From Prorocentrum cordatum (lineage: Eukaryota; Sar; Dinophyceae; Prorocentrales; Prorocentraceae), in the NCBI GenBank assembly GCA_963575745.1, contig CAUYUJ010006535.1:181449-245448 (forward strand): 64,000 nt of DNA, written 5' to 3'. The position numbers and the translations under genes are program-made. This document shows positions 40,705-52,129 of this stretch, piece by piece. The notes beneath the pieces were generated by a model. That model was not told where the DNA came from and did no database searches. It saw nothing but the letters and a program-made list of their open reading frames with translations. Position 1 is the stretch's first letter; each line of letters starts with the position of its first letter.

Positions 40705-42619
40705 CGCTTCCATCCAGCAGAGCATCAAGATGTACAACTCCGCCGCCGTCACCTCTCTCTCGTACGCCGGCCAGCTCTACCCGCCATCCCCAGCATTCCT
40801 GTCCAAGGAGATTCATGGACTCCACAAGCTGATCCGCGCTGCCCCCTCGAGCTTCACAAAGATGGACATCCTGTCGTTCACGCTGTGGGCGTCCGCCACG
40901 ATCCCGCAGGGTATGGACACGCTTCTTGCAGCAACGATGTGGCGCGCCTCCACTGTGACCATTTCTGGCTGGCAGCCTCTGCTTCACGAATTCCGTGCCC
41001 ATGCTGAAGACATCCTCCCACTACGAGATGTAGTGGCTGGCAAATGGTCTGCCTCATGCTGGATTGACTCAACTTCCATCGCGCAGCGCTTCGACGCCAT
41101 CTTTCACAGCAAGCTGATCGCGACAGGTAAAGGGTCTATCTTCAAGACTCTCACGCGCTCCACAGGATCTACGGTGAATGCCGCCCAGATACTTCAGAGA
41201 GCTCATGCGCAAGCTGCTGCTGTTGGACGACTTGCTATCCTGGCCTCCCGCCGCAACAAAGCGGAGGATCTGCGCGCACACAGTCGTGACAGGACTGGCA
41301 CTTATCAGGCACCACGCCGTGACAGGGCCGGTGACCTTCACACACCCAGTCGTGACAGGACTGGCGGAGGTCATCAGAGGCACGCGGGGCTCATCCCTTC
41401 GAATGCTGCTACTTCGAGCGCCCCTTCACGCACTTCCCCACAACAAGCCGACCTACGGGAACTACAACGCCAGCTGTACCGCGACTCCTTCCACAAGACC
41501 ATCCATCACCGTCTTCGCGCCTGGTTCCCACTACTTCCTGTCGACAGTGGACCTCAGATGGTGCCTACTACAGCCGAGCAACCGACAGGGAATGACAACC
41601 ACGACTCAATGAAGTACCTGAACGAGCGCGCAGAAGCATGGGCAGCAAGATGGATCCCCAGCGTGTTCTTCGGCCGCGACATGGACAACTTCAACGACTG
41701 GATGGACTGGTGCGTCCCATACGTCACAGCTGTTCTACACCGCACCCAGTTCAATGCGCACTTCAACGTCGATGACCAGTACGGGACAGCCAGTGCTCGC
41801 CGTGGCATGGCGACGGAGATATGTTGCGGCGCGTGGCATCGAGCTGAACGCCTTCGCAACCACCGTTTGCAGATCTACACCACCGAGCACATGCCGACCA
41901 ACACTCATCGAGAATTTGCTGATGAAGCTGCTGAACACCGCGCACGTCGTCGCTGGATCGAACGCGAACGTGCCACCAACCCGAAAGTCCCGCAGGAAGA
42001 CGGCGACACTCAGTCTACATCTACGACCACATCCATGCCGCCCTTCCACTCCTTCAGTGACATCATGATGGACTCCGATACATCCGACCGTGACGGACTT
42101 CTTGGCCGAGATGCTCTCCCTGCCAGTGTTGAGCACGTCTGGCGCGACCTGCGGTCCCACCTGGCAAACTCCGCCGCCTCGCTTTTCTGGCCCGCGGTCA
42201 AGACATTGTCAGGCGCGTGGACGACCTCACACCGCATGCATGTCAATCCCCACAAGAAGAACTGCTTGTTCGGCTGCGACAAGGACTTGCAGGCCAAGAA
42301 CACGGATGACATCAGCCACTAGATATCGTGCCCACGGATGTGGGCGCTCTTGGCTCAACCACGTGGACAACCTGCTGGCGACGTCCTCACACGCCTGGGC
42401 CTCCACAAGAACGGCCTCATCGACGACCACCCGAGGCACACCGTCACTCGCATGGCCGTGGCCTTCCGCAGCTACAACATCCTGCGGGTGCGCTCCGAGC
42501 TGGGCACGCCCGCCATCCACGACGAGCTCAAGTACCACAGGGAGGTTGTCGCCGCCGCCCGTCGCGCCCTGAGGCTTCCCCGATGCCTCGTGGGCGGCGC
42601 GGGGCCGCAGCGTCACTAA
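40697..42619 (+). pseudogene. LINE-A ORF2 C-terminal part (thumb, linker, zinc knuckle)
   Basis: Frame 2 relative to the RT frame. It opens at 40697, three bases after an in-frame TGA, and continues the ORF2 protein (SIKMYNSAAVTSLSYAGQLY). A one-base indel between about 40690 and 40705 explains the break. Residues to about 42260 are helical and divergent, with short Arg/Asp/Thr-rich repeats (about 41283-41370: DRTGTYQ, DRAGDLH, DRTGGGH). CLFGCDKDLQAKNTDDISH then runs into TAG at 42320-42322, followed in frame by ISCPRMW, so the knuckle CxxxC...H[Y]xxC is interrupted by TAC-to-TAG or similar. The same frame continues to the TAA at 42617-42619 (MAVAFRSYNILRVRSELG). The element is therefore inactive through two small lesions. 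There is no RNase H. Confidence 0.8.
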
Positions 42620-43335
42620 CCATCGGACGTGCGCTCCCCCCAGCGTGTCTTTCGCTCCCCCCCTGAGCCAGGAAGGTCTTGCCAGTGAGGTGCTGCCGCA
42701 GGTGTGAGGGCGTGCCGCCTGCTCCCGGCGGCAGGAGGGTACAGTGCTACACACGGAGAGCTTGGGCGATGGGTTGCTCTCGTGTGTGTAAAGGTGGTGG
42801 TGGTGGTTCCCCATCGCATGTGTCAAGTGTTGCAGGACAGAGGTCCCTTTCTCACATCATTCCCATGGCACTTCCCTCCCCCATCCAGAGGTATCTAGGT
42901 GCATCTGCACCTCCGGAAGCCCCCTGGAGGTCCAGGCGCCTGGAGGTGGTCCCAAAGGTCCCTCAGAGGCCTCCCGATATTCTTCAGGGCGCCTCTTGAG
43001 ACGTTCCTGAAATTGCCAGTCATCGCTCCTCCCCTCTTGCACAGACTCCGAGTTTCTTAGTCAGCGTCGGAGGGGGGGGCGCCACCCCCGCCGACAGCCC
43101 CACATCGACCCCCCGTCGCGGGCAGCCACCGCGCGCCGCGCCGACCCCCGCCACGGCGCGACGACGAGTCGAGGTTGACCCCCGTCGGGGGGGGTAGCCC
43201 CCACGCTTATTAAGAAACCCAGAGCACCCATCCGCTGCCACGCCTTCAGTGTACACGGCTCCCCTATCTGCTTGTGCACAACGGGTTGGGGTCATTTTCG
43301 GAGCTCCAGGTCCGTTATTCTGGCACCCGTCGGCG
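42620..43335. other. LINE-A 3' flank, no gene
   Basis: Contains (GGT)5 at about 42789-42804 and a very GC-rich stretch (43068-43200) with CGACCCCC/GGGGGTCG-like self-complementary pieces. No coding signature. Confidence 0.4.
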
Positions 43336-43339
43336 GACG

Positions 43340-44330
43340 CAGAGAAGTAAGTCAGCGCATTGGTAAAGGGAGGGGTGGGAGGGGCCAGTGCGCCGCGAAA
43401 TGGGCATTGTTCCCCGTGGGGCCGCGCAACGCGTCGGGGGTATGCGGAAATCTGTGGGGAGGGCGCACGTGGTTTGGCCCATTGGGGCCTTTTGGTGCAG
43501 ACTCCCATGGAGGCCCCGACAACGTGTGACGTGTGTGCCGAAACAGGCGGAGGGACCGAATGTAGCTTTATTTATTCGGGACGTCTGTGGAGCTCCCCAG
43601 TGTGATCGGGGTGCGTAGCTGGCTTGGCCCACCAGCAAGATGTGGAGCTCCCCATGGGGCCACGAAACGTGTGAGGAGTGTGCCAAAATGGTAGGGAAAC
43701 CGCATGTGGTTTAGCCCATCGGGGTCACGAAACGTGTGCGGGGCGTACCGAAATTGTCGGGTGGACCGCACGTGGCTTGGCCAACTGGGGAGTTATGTGG
43801 AGCTCCTCATGCTATGAGGCCATGCAGCGCGTGAGGGTGTGCCGAAATGACCGTGGGAAACACATGTGGCATTGCCCACTCGGGCTTGCGGTTAAGTTCC
43901 CCACGGGGCCACGAAAAGTATGAGGAATGTGCCGACATGGCCAGAGGGACCGCATGTGGCTTGGCCAAGTGGGACAGTTTGTGTAGCTCCCCTAGTTGGC
44001 CACGGAACGTGTGAGAGTGTGCCGAATTAGTTTTGCAGACCAGATGTGGCCGTGGCCATTCGGCTTTCGGTGGAGTTCCGTACGGGGCCATGATACGTGT
44101 GAGGGATGCGCCGAAATGGGCGGGGGGATTGCATGTGGCATAGCCCATGGGGGCCATATGTCGAGTTCCATATGTGGCCACGAAGCGTGTCAGGGGTATG
44201 CTGAAATGGGCATGCGGAGGGCAGAGGAAAAATGAGGGGGATGAGGTGAGGAGGAGGAGCGACTCGGTCGCTGCGAATTCAGAACGAGGACCCAACACTA
44301 CAGGACGGCTTGGGGGCAGCTACCCCCATG
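43340..44330 (+). repeat. ~90-bp satellite, block 3, with shared terminal segment
   Basis: About ten diverged units (GGGGCCACGAAACGTGTGAG at about 43656; variants to 44190), ending with CATGCGGAGGGCAGAGG, a GA-rich stretch, and GAACGAGGACCCAACACTAC plus AGGACGGCTTGGG (to about 44315). The same terminal segment closes the blocks at 28.8 and 31.0 kb. Confidence 0.75.
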
Positions 44331-44409
44331 CCGAAGCCATCCTGCACGGCACCCGTTATGATACACCATCGTCCATCCTAAATATCGAATGGCCGTCGGC
44401 CCATGCCGC

Positions 44410-44700
44410 GATTGTGCCTGGGTCGTGGGTACACTTGAGGCATTCCGCCTGAATGGTCGAAGTGTTACCAGTCATGTGTCAATTGCGGCATGTCGATTAT
44501 ATGTTTCAAGTAGTACCGACCAAGTACTACTGGAGGCTGCCTCAGGTGGGGCAGAGAAGTACCACTGGAGGCGTGCCGACTATGTGCCTGAAGTTGTACC
44601 AGGCAGGCACCCCTCGAAGCGCAGCGTCTGTACGCATCACGTGGCACCAACGAAGTAACACCTGAGGCATGTCGTCTGCACGCTGCAGGTCGTGTCAATC
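44410..44700 (+). repeat. Degenerate ~48-bp tandem repeat
   Basis: GAAGT..TACCA, GGCATGTCG.CTA or GGCGTGCCGACTA and CTGGAGGC segments recur at about 45-50-bp steps. The copies are too diverged for a clean consensus. Confidence 0.55.
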
Positions 44701-44739
44701 GAAAACCTCTTTGAGTGATCGTAGGGGGCTGGTGGTAAG

Positions 44740-45560
44740 GGGTCTCGGTGTGTGCCTCTGGGACCTCTGGGGTGTTCGTCGGGATCTCGTGGTAGGTCCC
44801 TCAGGGGCTTCTTGGCGGCCGTTTGGGGGCCTCTTAGGGGGCCTCTTTGGGGCCTTTGAGGGGCCTCTTGGAGTCTATTGGAGGCCTCTTAGGGCCTCAT
44901 GGGGGCGTTTTGGGGCCGAGTTAGTTCGGGTTCCCCGTCTGGGCCCCCTCTTGGAGCCGCTTTGGGGGCCTCTATCTTGGAAGCCTCTTGGGCCGTGTCA
45001 GGGCCCTCTTGGGCCGTCTTGGGGCCGTCCTGAAAGCATATTGGGCCGTCTTGGGCGATATTTGGTGCCTCTAGGGCCGTCTTGGAGCGTAGGGAAGTCG
45101 AAAAGGCGAGAACCTGACAAATTTGAACAAAAAATTCGAATATGAATGATTTTGACCTCTGGGGGCCCTCTCTGGAGCCTCTTGGAGGCCATCTGGGGCC
45201 TCTTGGAGGCATCTTAGGCCGTCTGGGGGGCATCTGGGCCGTCTTGGGGCGATCGCTCGGCGACTCGAGGCCGTCTTCGGTCGTCTTGGAGGCCTCTTGG
45301 GAGCCCTCTTGGCCCGTCCTGGGGCCTTCTTGGGTCCGAAACAGCCATGCGACAAGACGCAGGGGAACCGCGGGCCTCCCCAGAAGGTTTGGCCCGAGAG
45401 GCCCCGAACCCATGAAGAACTCTTCAGGAGTGACGGCTGAGGCCCGGAGGGCCAGTGGAAGGACCTGAGGACACGCCCACTCCGTGCCCAGCGGCACTGT
45501 GGCGGATGAGTTCGTACCATCCCAGCCAGTCCCCTCAGCGACCCCCCCCCATCATCCCTG
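44740..45560 (+). repeat. G-run periodic family, copy 4
   Basis: CTCTTGGGGCC-like decamers over about 600 bp, with the internal marker AAGTCGAAAAGGCGAGAA (45092-45109). The 3' part (45340-45510) has non-periodic sequence (ATGCGA.AGGA.GC..GGAACC, TTCAGGAGTGA, CCATTCCGTGCCCAG-like) matching 46644-46810. Confidence 0.85.
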
Positions 45561-45628
45561 TCGGATGAGATTATGCAAAGCATTCGCTTTGGCCTCACAC
45601 GTGCAATTTCGTTGAAGCTGTATCAAAA

Positions 45629-45660
45629 CCATGCGGGCCACGAGCACGCGCATGTCAAAA
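45629..45660 (-). repeat. Motif M copy (minus orientation)
   Basis: Reads TTTTGACATGCGCGTGCTCG then TGGCCCGCATGG on the minus strand. Near-identical to 22369-22402. Confidence 0.65.
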
Positions 45661-45893
45661 TCTGTCCACAGCAGGTGGTGCCCAAAGGATGTGATCCAAT
45701 CATATGACATAACAGTCTCAAAATCAAGCGTCAGCTTCAGCTGAAAAGCAGATGTCTGTGTGCGCTAGCTGAAGTCATAGAGCACCTACGTGTGTTCTGC
45801 GAAAATCGTCCAGGATTCATTCGAGGCCACCTGCTGTTTCCATTCAGCAATGTTCGACTTTCGCTGTCCCCCAGTCATCCATGTGAAGGAACA

Positions 45894-45940
45894 CCATGCG
45901 GGCCACGCATGCGCGCCCCCGCCCGCGCATGTCGAAGTCG
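45894..45940 (-). repeat. Motif M copy with 12-14-bp expansion
   Basis: Minus strand: CGACTTCGACATGCGCGGGC, extra GC-rich bases, then GCATGCGTGGCCCGCATGG. Confidence 0.6.
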
Positions 45941-45989
45941 TGGTGTTTTGGCAAACTCAATATCTTATGGCCTTCAGCACATCCCGCCG

Positions 45990-46850
45990 TCGTGCTTGGG
46001 TTGTGGATCATAGGTCTTTTCAGTGTTCCTCGAGCGGTTGCGGGAAGCCTTTCCGGGGCTTCTTGGGGGCCGTTTTGGTGCCTTTGGGGGGCCGTTCTGG
46101 CGAATCGTAGGGGGTATTCTGGGCCTCTTGGGGCTTCAGGGAGCCTCTTGGGGTCTCTTGGAGCCCTCTTGGGGCTTCCTGGGGCCCTCTCGGGGTGCAG
46201 AGCTCGAATTTTCGGTTCGTGGTCCTCCTCTTGGACCCCTCTTTGGACCGTCTTGGGGCCTTTTGGGCCGTCTTGAGCGCCTCTTGGGCCGTCTTGGGGC
46301 CCTTTTGGGCCGTCATGGGGCTGTCTTGGCAGCCGTTTGGGCCGTCTTGGGGCGATCGTGGGGGCCTCGTGGGCTGTCTCGGAGCGTCGCAAAGCCGAAA
46401 AGGCGATAAGACCAAAATCTGTCCCAAATCAGGGGAAATGCTCGATTGTTCCCTCTTGGGCCCTCCTTCGGAAGCCTGGAGGCCTCTTGGAACGTCTTGG
46501 AGGCCTCTACGACCATCTTGGGGCCATCTTGTGCGTCTTGGGGCGACCTTTCGGCGTCTTGGGGCCCTCTTGGACCGTCTTGAGGTCCTCGTGGGGCCCC
46601 CCTTCCTTGGCCCGTCCTGAGGTCTTCTTGGACCCGAAAACCCATGCGAGAGGATGCCTGGAACCCCAGGGAGCACGCGAGAAGCCCAAAAAGATTTGAC
46701 AAGGTGGGGTCCGGGCCACTAATAGATTTTTCAGGAGTGAGGATTCAGGCTTAGAGGAGGAGGTAAAGGACTTGAGGGCGCGCCCATTCCGTGCCCAGGG
46801 GTACGGTGGCGGATGTACAGCGCTTCAGATTCATATGAAAAACAGGTGGC
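45990..46850 (+). repeat. G-run periodic family, copy 5
   Basis: The most regular copy: G runs in GTCTTGGGGCC- or CTCTTGGGGCC-type units from 46060 to 46620, with the internal marker GCGTCGCAAAGCCGAAAAGG (46387-46406), and a 3' part collinear with that of copy 4. Confidence 0.85.
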
Positions 46851-46968
46851 TTTGCAATCGGAAATCTGGAGTTCTAACGGGCGCGCGCGCACTTGCGGAA
46901 ATCAAAGGAAGGCCGCCGGTATTTTGCCATTCTCTCAATGAGACCCTGCCAGCCAACTATTTGTAAAA

Positions 46969-47003
46969 GATGCGGGCCACATGTGGGCGCACATGTCGAA
47001 ACC
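46969..47003 (-). repeat. Motif M copy
   Basis: Minus strand: GGTTTCGACATGTGCGCCCA then CATGTGGCCCGCATC. Confidence 0.55.
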
Positions 47004-47555
47004 ATTTCGAGACCATTGTTTCTAGGCAGCCAGAGATCGAGCTATTCGAAAACACACGTGGCACATAAAAGAACAGCTTCCGATGTTCAACGCGCGCGCA
47101 CGCACTCATCATCTTCATCAACACCTTCGCTATCATCATCGCAAACGTCGCTATTTCCACTGTCATCATTGCCATCACCATGATGTTCGCCATCTTCGTC
47201 TTTTTCGTCGCCCTCGCCACCATCGCCCACCACCATCACCATGACCACCATCATCGTCGTCGACGCCGGTGTCGTGGTTCATCACTGGTCGCCCACCCGA
47301 GCCATGGATACGCAAGAAAAAGGTCTGCGCGTCAGTACGCCTGCTGGGTTATTCTAACTAGCGCTTGTGGGCAACGGTAGTCACATCCTCTGGAGCTTTT
47401 GTCAACAAGCGCATGGGTGAGTGTCATGTTGCTCGTTTCTCAAACAGACAAGTATTGACGCTTCGCGCATCCCCACCAGTCCATCCACGAACGATGCCTA
47501 CGGGAGCTGCTCTTATCGGGGGAGGGTGGCATCAGCTAAATGCCTGTCAGAGTCG
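47004..47555. other. No gene; CAT/ATC-rich stretch
   Basis: CATCATC- and CACCAT-rich low-complexity sequence at about 47105-47270. Nothing else recognised. Confidence 0.45.
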
Positions 47556-47559
47556 CGTG

Positions 47560-48020
47560 GGGTGTCTCCTGCGGGGCTCTTGATAGTCTGTCAGGGCCTT
47601 TTGGGAGCCTCGTGGGGCGTATTTGGGGCCTTTTCGGGGCCTCATGGGGCATTTTTGGGCCGAACAAGGGGGGTCCCAATTAGGGTCCCCCTTCTGAAAC
47701 CCCAACATGCCTCTTGGCGCCCTCTTGGGGCCCTCTTGGGGCCGCGTTGGGGCCCCAGCCCTTCTTGGGGCCTTTTGGGGCCATTTTGTAGCCATATTGC
47801 GGGTTCGCAAAGCCAACAAATCAGGTTCTCGAAGGATTTAGCCCTTTGGGGGACATCCTGTGCAGAGAAGTCTTGGGACCCTTTGGAGTATGTTGGAAGC
47901 CATCCTGAGCGTTCTCGCGATATCTTGTGACATTTTGGATACCATCTTGGGTTATCAGGGGCCCTTTTGGAGCCATTTTCGGTTATCTTGTGACCTGTGA
48001 CCAATCGCCGCCCCCCACGC
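47560..48020 (+). repeat. G-run periodic family, copy 6
   Basis: Units such as CCTCTTGGGGCC/GCCCTCTTGGGG, with a diverged marker GGGTTCGCAAAGCCAACAAA (47801-47820). The 3' part shifts to GGAGCCATTTTCGGTTATCT, which also resembles copy 1 at 15165-15195. Confidence 0.75.
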
Positions 48021-48243
48021 CCAGACCCAGCAGGAGGTAGGGGGAGGGGTCAAGTTCCAAGCGATAACACCGCATGCTGTCTCGTTCATTCCCACCCGGC
48101 CGTCAACTACATAAGTAGCGCCCGAGTCTCAGAATAGGCAGGGGCATTTTGAGGGAACCTCCCAAAGGGCAGGCGTAACATACTCGCCTGCCCGCCGCTG
48201 TTCCGGTTCAAAGGAACGCCGCCCGATTTGCCAGAGCGGCGGC

Positions 48244-48800
48244 TTGCTTGCCCTCGAGCTGCGGCGTTGGGAGAGACAAAAGGCTTTTGTTTCTGCCAAT
48301 CGCCAGGTTTTGTTTCCATTCCCGCCATACAAATTTGACCAAATCACATGGCACTCTCGTTTCTCCCTCAGTACTGGATTTGTCGCAGCCGCGGCAGCCC
48401 TATTCGCCTCCTCCAACAGCGCGAAGACGTTCGACGCCACGTACGCCCACAAGCGCAGCGGAGGCCTCTTGCAGGACGATAACAGGAGCATGGTGGACTC
48501 ATTTCTGGACTCCCACCTCAATGGTACCTACCGCTACGCGACCGCTGCGCTTTCTCCATCTACGACCTGGGCTGCAAGCGCGCGAGGAGACTCGACCGCC
48601 TTGTGGAAGGCCTTCTTTTCCCAACAACCACTCTGCCTGCCACACCGTCATCGAGCGCGCGAGGGACCTCGACCACTTTTACGACGACGAGTACATCCAC
48701 TTCCCCTTCTACGTCGAGCGCGCGAGGAACTTCGACCGCTATCACGACTATTCCCATTACCTCCTCAACGACCACATCATCCACGTTCGCTCGCGGTGAC
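48244..48800 (+). pseudogene. Unrecognised protein fragment, frameshifted
   Basis: One frame from 48244 reads LRRWERQKAFVSANRQVLFP... to about RYAT near 48540. A second frame resumes with HTVIERARDLDHFYDDEYIH and ends near VRSR at 48799. Composition (Tyr, His, Asp-rich, with the repeats VIERARDLDHF / YVERARNFDRY) looks protein-like. The repeated [IV]ERAR[DN][LF]D phrase is an internal duplication of about 21 codons. I do not recognise a family. It precedes Gag-like fragments on the same strand and may belong to the same decayed element. Confidence 0.3.
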
Positions 48801-48832
48801 GCGACTCCACGTTCGCTCGCGGTGACGCGACT
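48781..48832 (+). repeat. 26-bp perfect tandem duplication
   Basis: CCACGTTCGCTCGCGGTGAC plus GCGACT occurs twice without change (48781-48806 and 48807-48832), a recent local duplication. Confidence 0.95.
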
Positions 48833-49199
48833 GATCCCGACATCCCTGACCTACAGGGTCGCCGACTCGCGAACTTTTCTTTGTCTCCAGCCGTTCTTGG
48901 AAGCACGACCCGCACCATCACTCCATCCCGACGCACCACGACTTCGACCATTTTTCCCAGCCGCACGCACTACTTAGGTCTGGTGGTATTTGGGCTCAGG
49001 GCAGCAGCCACTGGCGTCATCATTGGCCGCATGAGTCGCGAACGCGAAGGCGACCAAGCCAGGGGCCTACATAGGCCCCTCCTGGATCAGTACCTTGCCG
49101 AGTCTGGATCAGAGAAATTCACCGCGTGGCCCAACGTACTTCCAGACCGTATGCCGCCATCTCAATAGGCAGCTGCACCTCGTATTCCTGCCATGCGTA

Positions 49200-51120
49200 T
49201 CCCACCCACATTGATCAACTTCGGTGTTAAGGTAAGCGGGGTCCGCGCGGACCCTGTTACATTGTGTCTGCATTTTTTGGGCGCGACCATTCGGCGCCTT
49301 GAATACGAACTTCAGCTCAGCTCAAACAGGGCCTTAAGTTCATGGACGCGCAAGTACAATGTGACGAGCGCAAATATGGTGCACTCGCCAGCTGGGGATA
49401 GCACGCACGGATGCAGATACCGCTGGATTTGGCCTGGACAACGTCCAGTTACTCCTCACAACATTAGCACGCGCACTACGGATGCCGCCAGGGGAGGCGG
49501 CGCTTCTGCTTCAGCCCCTCAATTGCACGAGGCCCCGAACTCCACAGCCACAATGACGTTGGAGGCACATGTCCGAGAGGACGCCTGGCAAGATTGCCCA
49601 GCTAATGGGCGGCAATGCCAGGGCCGACGCGCACATCGCGGACACGTTCCTGCTCGGTGACCAACCACAACCCGCTGGAGGTCAAGCAAGAGCCCCAGCG
49701 CCCGGCCCATGAAGTACAACTACGCCCGCGGCCCATGGCACCCCTGGAAACCTGACCGCCTGGGCCTCGCCAACACCTCCAGCTGCCCCAACGACAGCAC
49801 CGACGGCAACGCTACGGGCCAACCCCAAAGAAGAGGACGAGAGTGGCACGGACACGGACAGTGTCTCTTCGAACGACGACATCAACCACGCGAGGAACGA
49901 CCTGGCGGACCTGCCCCGCGACCAGCACGCCCAGGAACTGGATTATCTCAAGCAGTAACACAACGGCCGCCGGACACGCTGCACGCGCAAACCAGTGAGA
50001 CGCGAATGCCGACTTACGATGGGGGCGCTGAAGGCCAAAGGACGCGCCGAGGTGGGCGCAGGAGGCTTACTGGGACGGGGAACCAAACATATGTCACGGA
50101 ATTATTAGACGATGCCGACGAAGAGCTGCTCCTTTGCGGGAGGGGAAACGGCATGGGGAAATTTGCTCGGAATCGGCCCGGCTCCACCGACAAGAACACA
50201 GGTCGCACGCGCGACCCAAGCGGCAAGACGCAACAATTGTCGCACGACCCAACACTTATCGCGATAATGTTCGAACCCGCCAGGGCGGGCGCCTGCCGCG
50301 ACATCAGACAAACTACACACGGGCACATTCGAGCACTTGGACCCCCGAGTACAAACGTCGGGAGCACCTGCACTTTCTAGAAGCCACAGAAGAATATCCT
50401 TAGTTGGCGTTCCACGACGCGATGGACTTCTACCAGCTGGACTTCACATACACCATCAACGACTGGCTCGCGGGCACTCGACCGAACGCCAGCGGCCCCG
50501 ACGACGCGGGTCCCCAGCAGCATTCAGAAACACGACCCGAATCACCAGATACCCAACGCGAAGCAACGCCGTCTTCGGAGCTGAACATCTACATGGGATG
50601 CATTACGAAGTGGTAGCTTTATGAGGACGGACCCAACCCAACAGTTTCATTACCGCACCATCGGAGACCTCAATCTACGCCTCAAGGCGGGGAGCCAGAG
50701 ATTGCCCACACGAGCTTTCCTGGGAATGGGCTTCCATCGCAGAACCAGTCGGACATTACTCCGCAAGGCCAACTCCCACCGACGCGACTTCCTCATCCAC
50801 CTCGACCGCGACGCCGCGGAGCATCCAGCGCATCTTTCGTGGACGTGACAGAGCGAGATAATGACGGGCGCCCCCCGCGCCCACGCACTGGCCCGCAACG
50901 GGCGCGAATTATTGATGGGGGAAAGAGGGTTGAGGATGATATATTTGTGCGCCGGCAATGACACGTCCGACCAGGCGATTCTAATTTCTACACCGACGGG
51001 GATGACGAGGACGTCGAGGCCCGTCATGCGTCGGACCACGCGAATCTAGGACTTCGAGCCACTTCCCCGCACGACCCTTAGGGCGACCCAGATACACACT
51101 ACATCAGGCACCCCGTATCC
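49200..51120 (+). pseudogene. Decayed Gag-like coding sequence
   Basis: Several + frames alternate with protein-like composition. One frame near 49805-50010 gives EEDESGTDTDSVSSNDD, then AQELDYLKQ, a TAA, and HNGRRTRCTRKPVRRECR. An acidic stretch followed by an aromatic/Gln helix and a basic KPVRR segment resembles the end of Gag in dinoflagellate Ty1/copia-like elements as I remember them. This is recollection and not a search. Numerous stops and frame changes make it a pseudogene. LTRs and integrase are not visible. Confidence 0.35.
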
Positions 51121-51680
51121 GACAGGTTTGACAGCCTAGAAGATCTTGGTTAAGTCCCAGAGCAATACGACGGTTTTAGCAGATGTTCTCAAACTCTTGA
51201 ATGCGCTGGGGGTCTCACACTCGCATTGAGCCCAGAACATGACGCTGTCAGGTTCAGCAACCTCTTGGAGCTTGCTTTACTAATAGACCGTATCACCAGC
51301 CATGGGGACCTAAACGAGAACTCACCAGCAGCCCTATCGTTCACGCATTTCATTTTCATGTCATTTCGCGCTCCTGCAGCGGTCGCGGGCCCCCGCGCCG
51401 GCGCGGGCTACGTCGGCGCGCGACCCCCAGCCGCTGCGGCTCAGCGTTGCTGCCCGCGGCGGGGGCGCGCCGCGCTGAGCCTTCCTGCCGACGAAGTGGA
51501 GGGGCGGTCTTTCACGTCCCATCCTTCCCCTGCAGGTCTCGGGTGGCCAAGCTCGGCCCCATCCCACAACAATCAGCTGCGGGGCGACGCCGCGAAGGTG
51601 AGACTCGGCCGCTCGCCTCGCAACCCAGCGGCAACGGCGGCGCCCGTAAAGGGCCCCCCCCTCTCGCTAGGCACCCAGGC
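51121..51680. other. No recognised gene
   Basis: Unique GC-rich DNA between the Gag-like fragments and the (GA)n tract. No motif. Confidence 0.45.
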
Positions 51681-51683
51681 TCA

Positions 51684-52062
<379 letters not shown>

Positions 52063-52129
52063 GAGCAAAGAGCAACGAGCAACGAGCAACGGACAGGCAC
52101 ACAAGTGCTTTGAGACGCGCTCGGGCCCT

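Larger units (their letters stand above)
36808..42810 (+). mobile_element. LINE-A: near full-length APE-type non-LTR retrotransposon
   Basis: The order is SL relic, ORF1, endonuclease, RT, thumb/linker, zinc knuckle, C-terminal tail. Coding ends at 42619. The 3' end is uncertain: no poly(A) is seen, but a (GGT)5 tract at about 42789-42804 could be the tail, as some LINEs end in short tandem repeats. Two lesions break ORF2 (a frameshift near 40695 and a nonsense codon at 42320), and ORF1 and ORF2 are in different frames. Confidence 0.85.
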
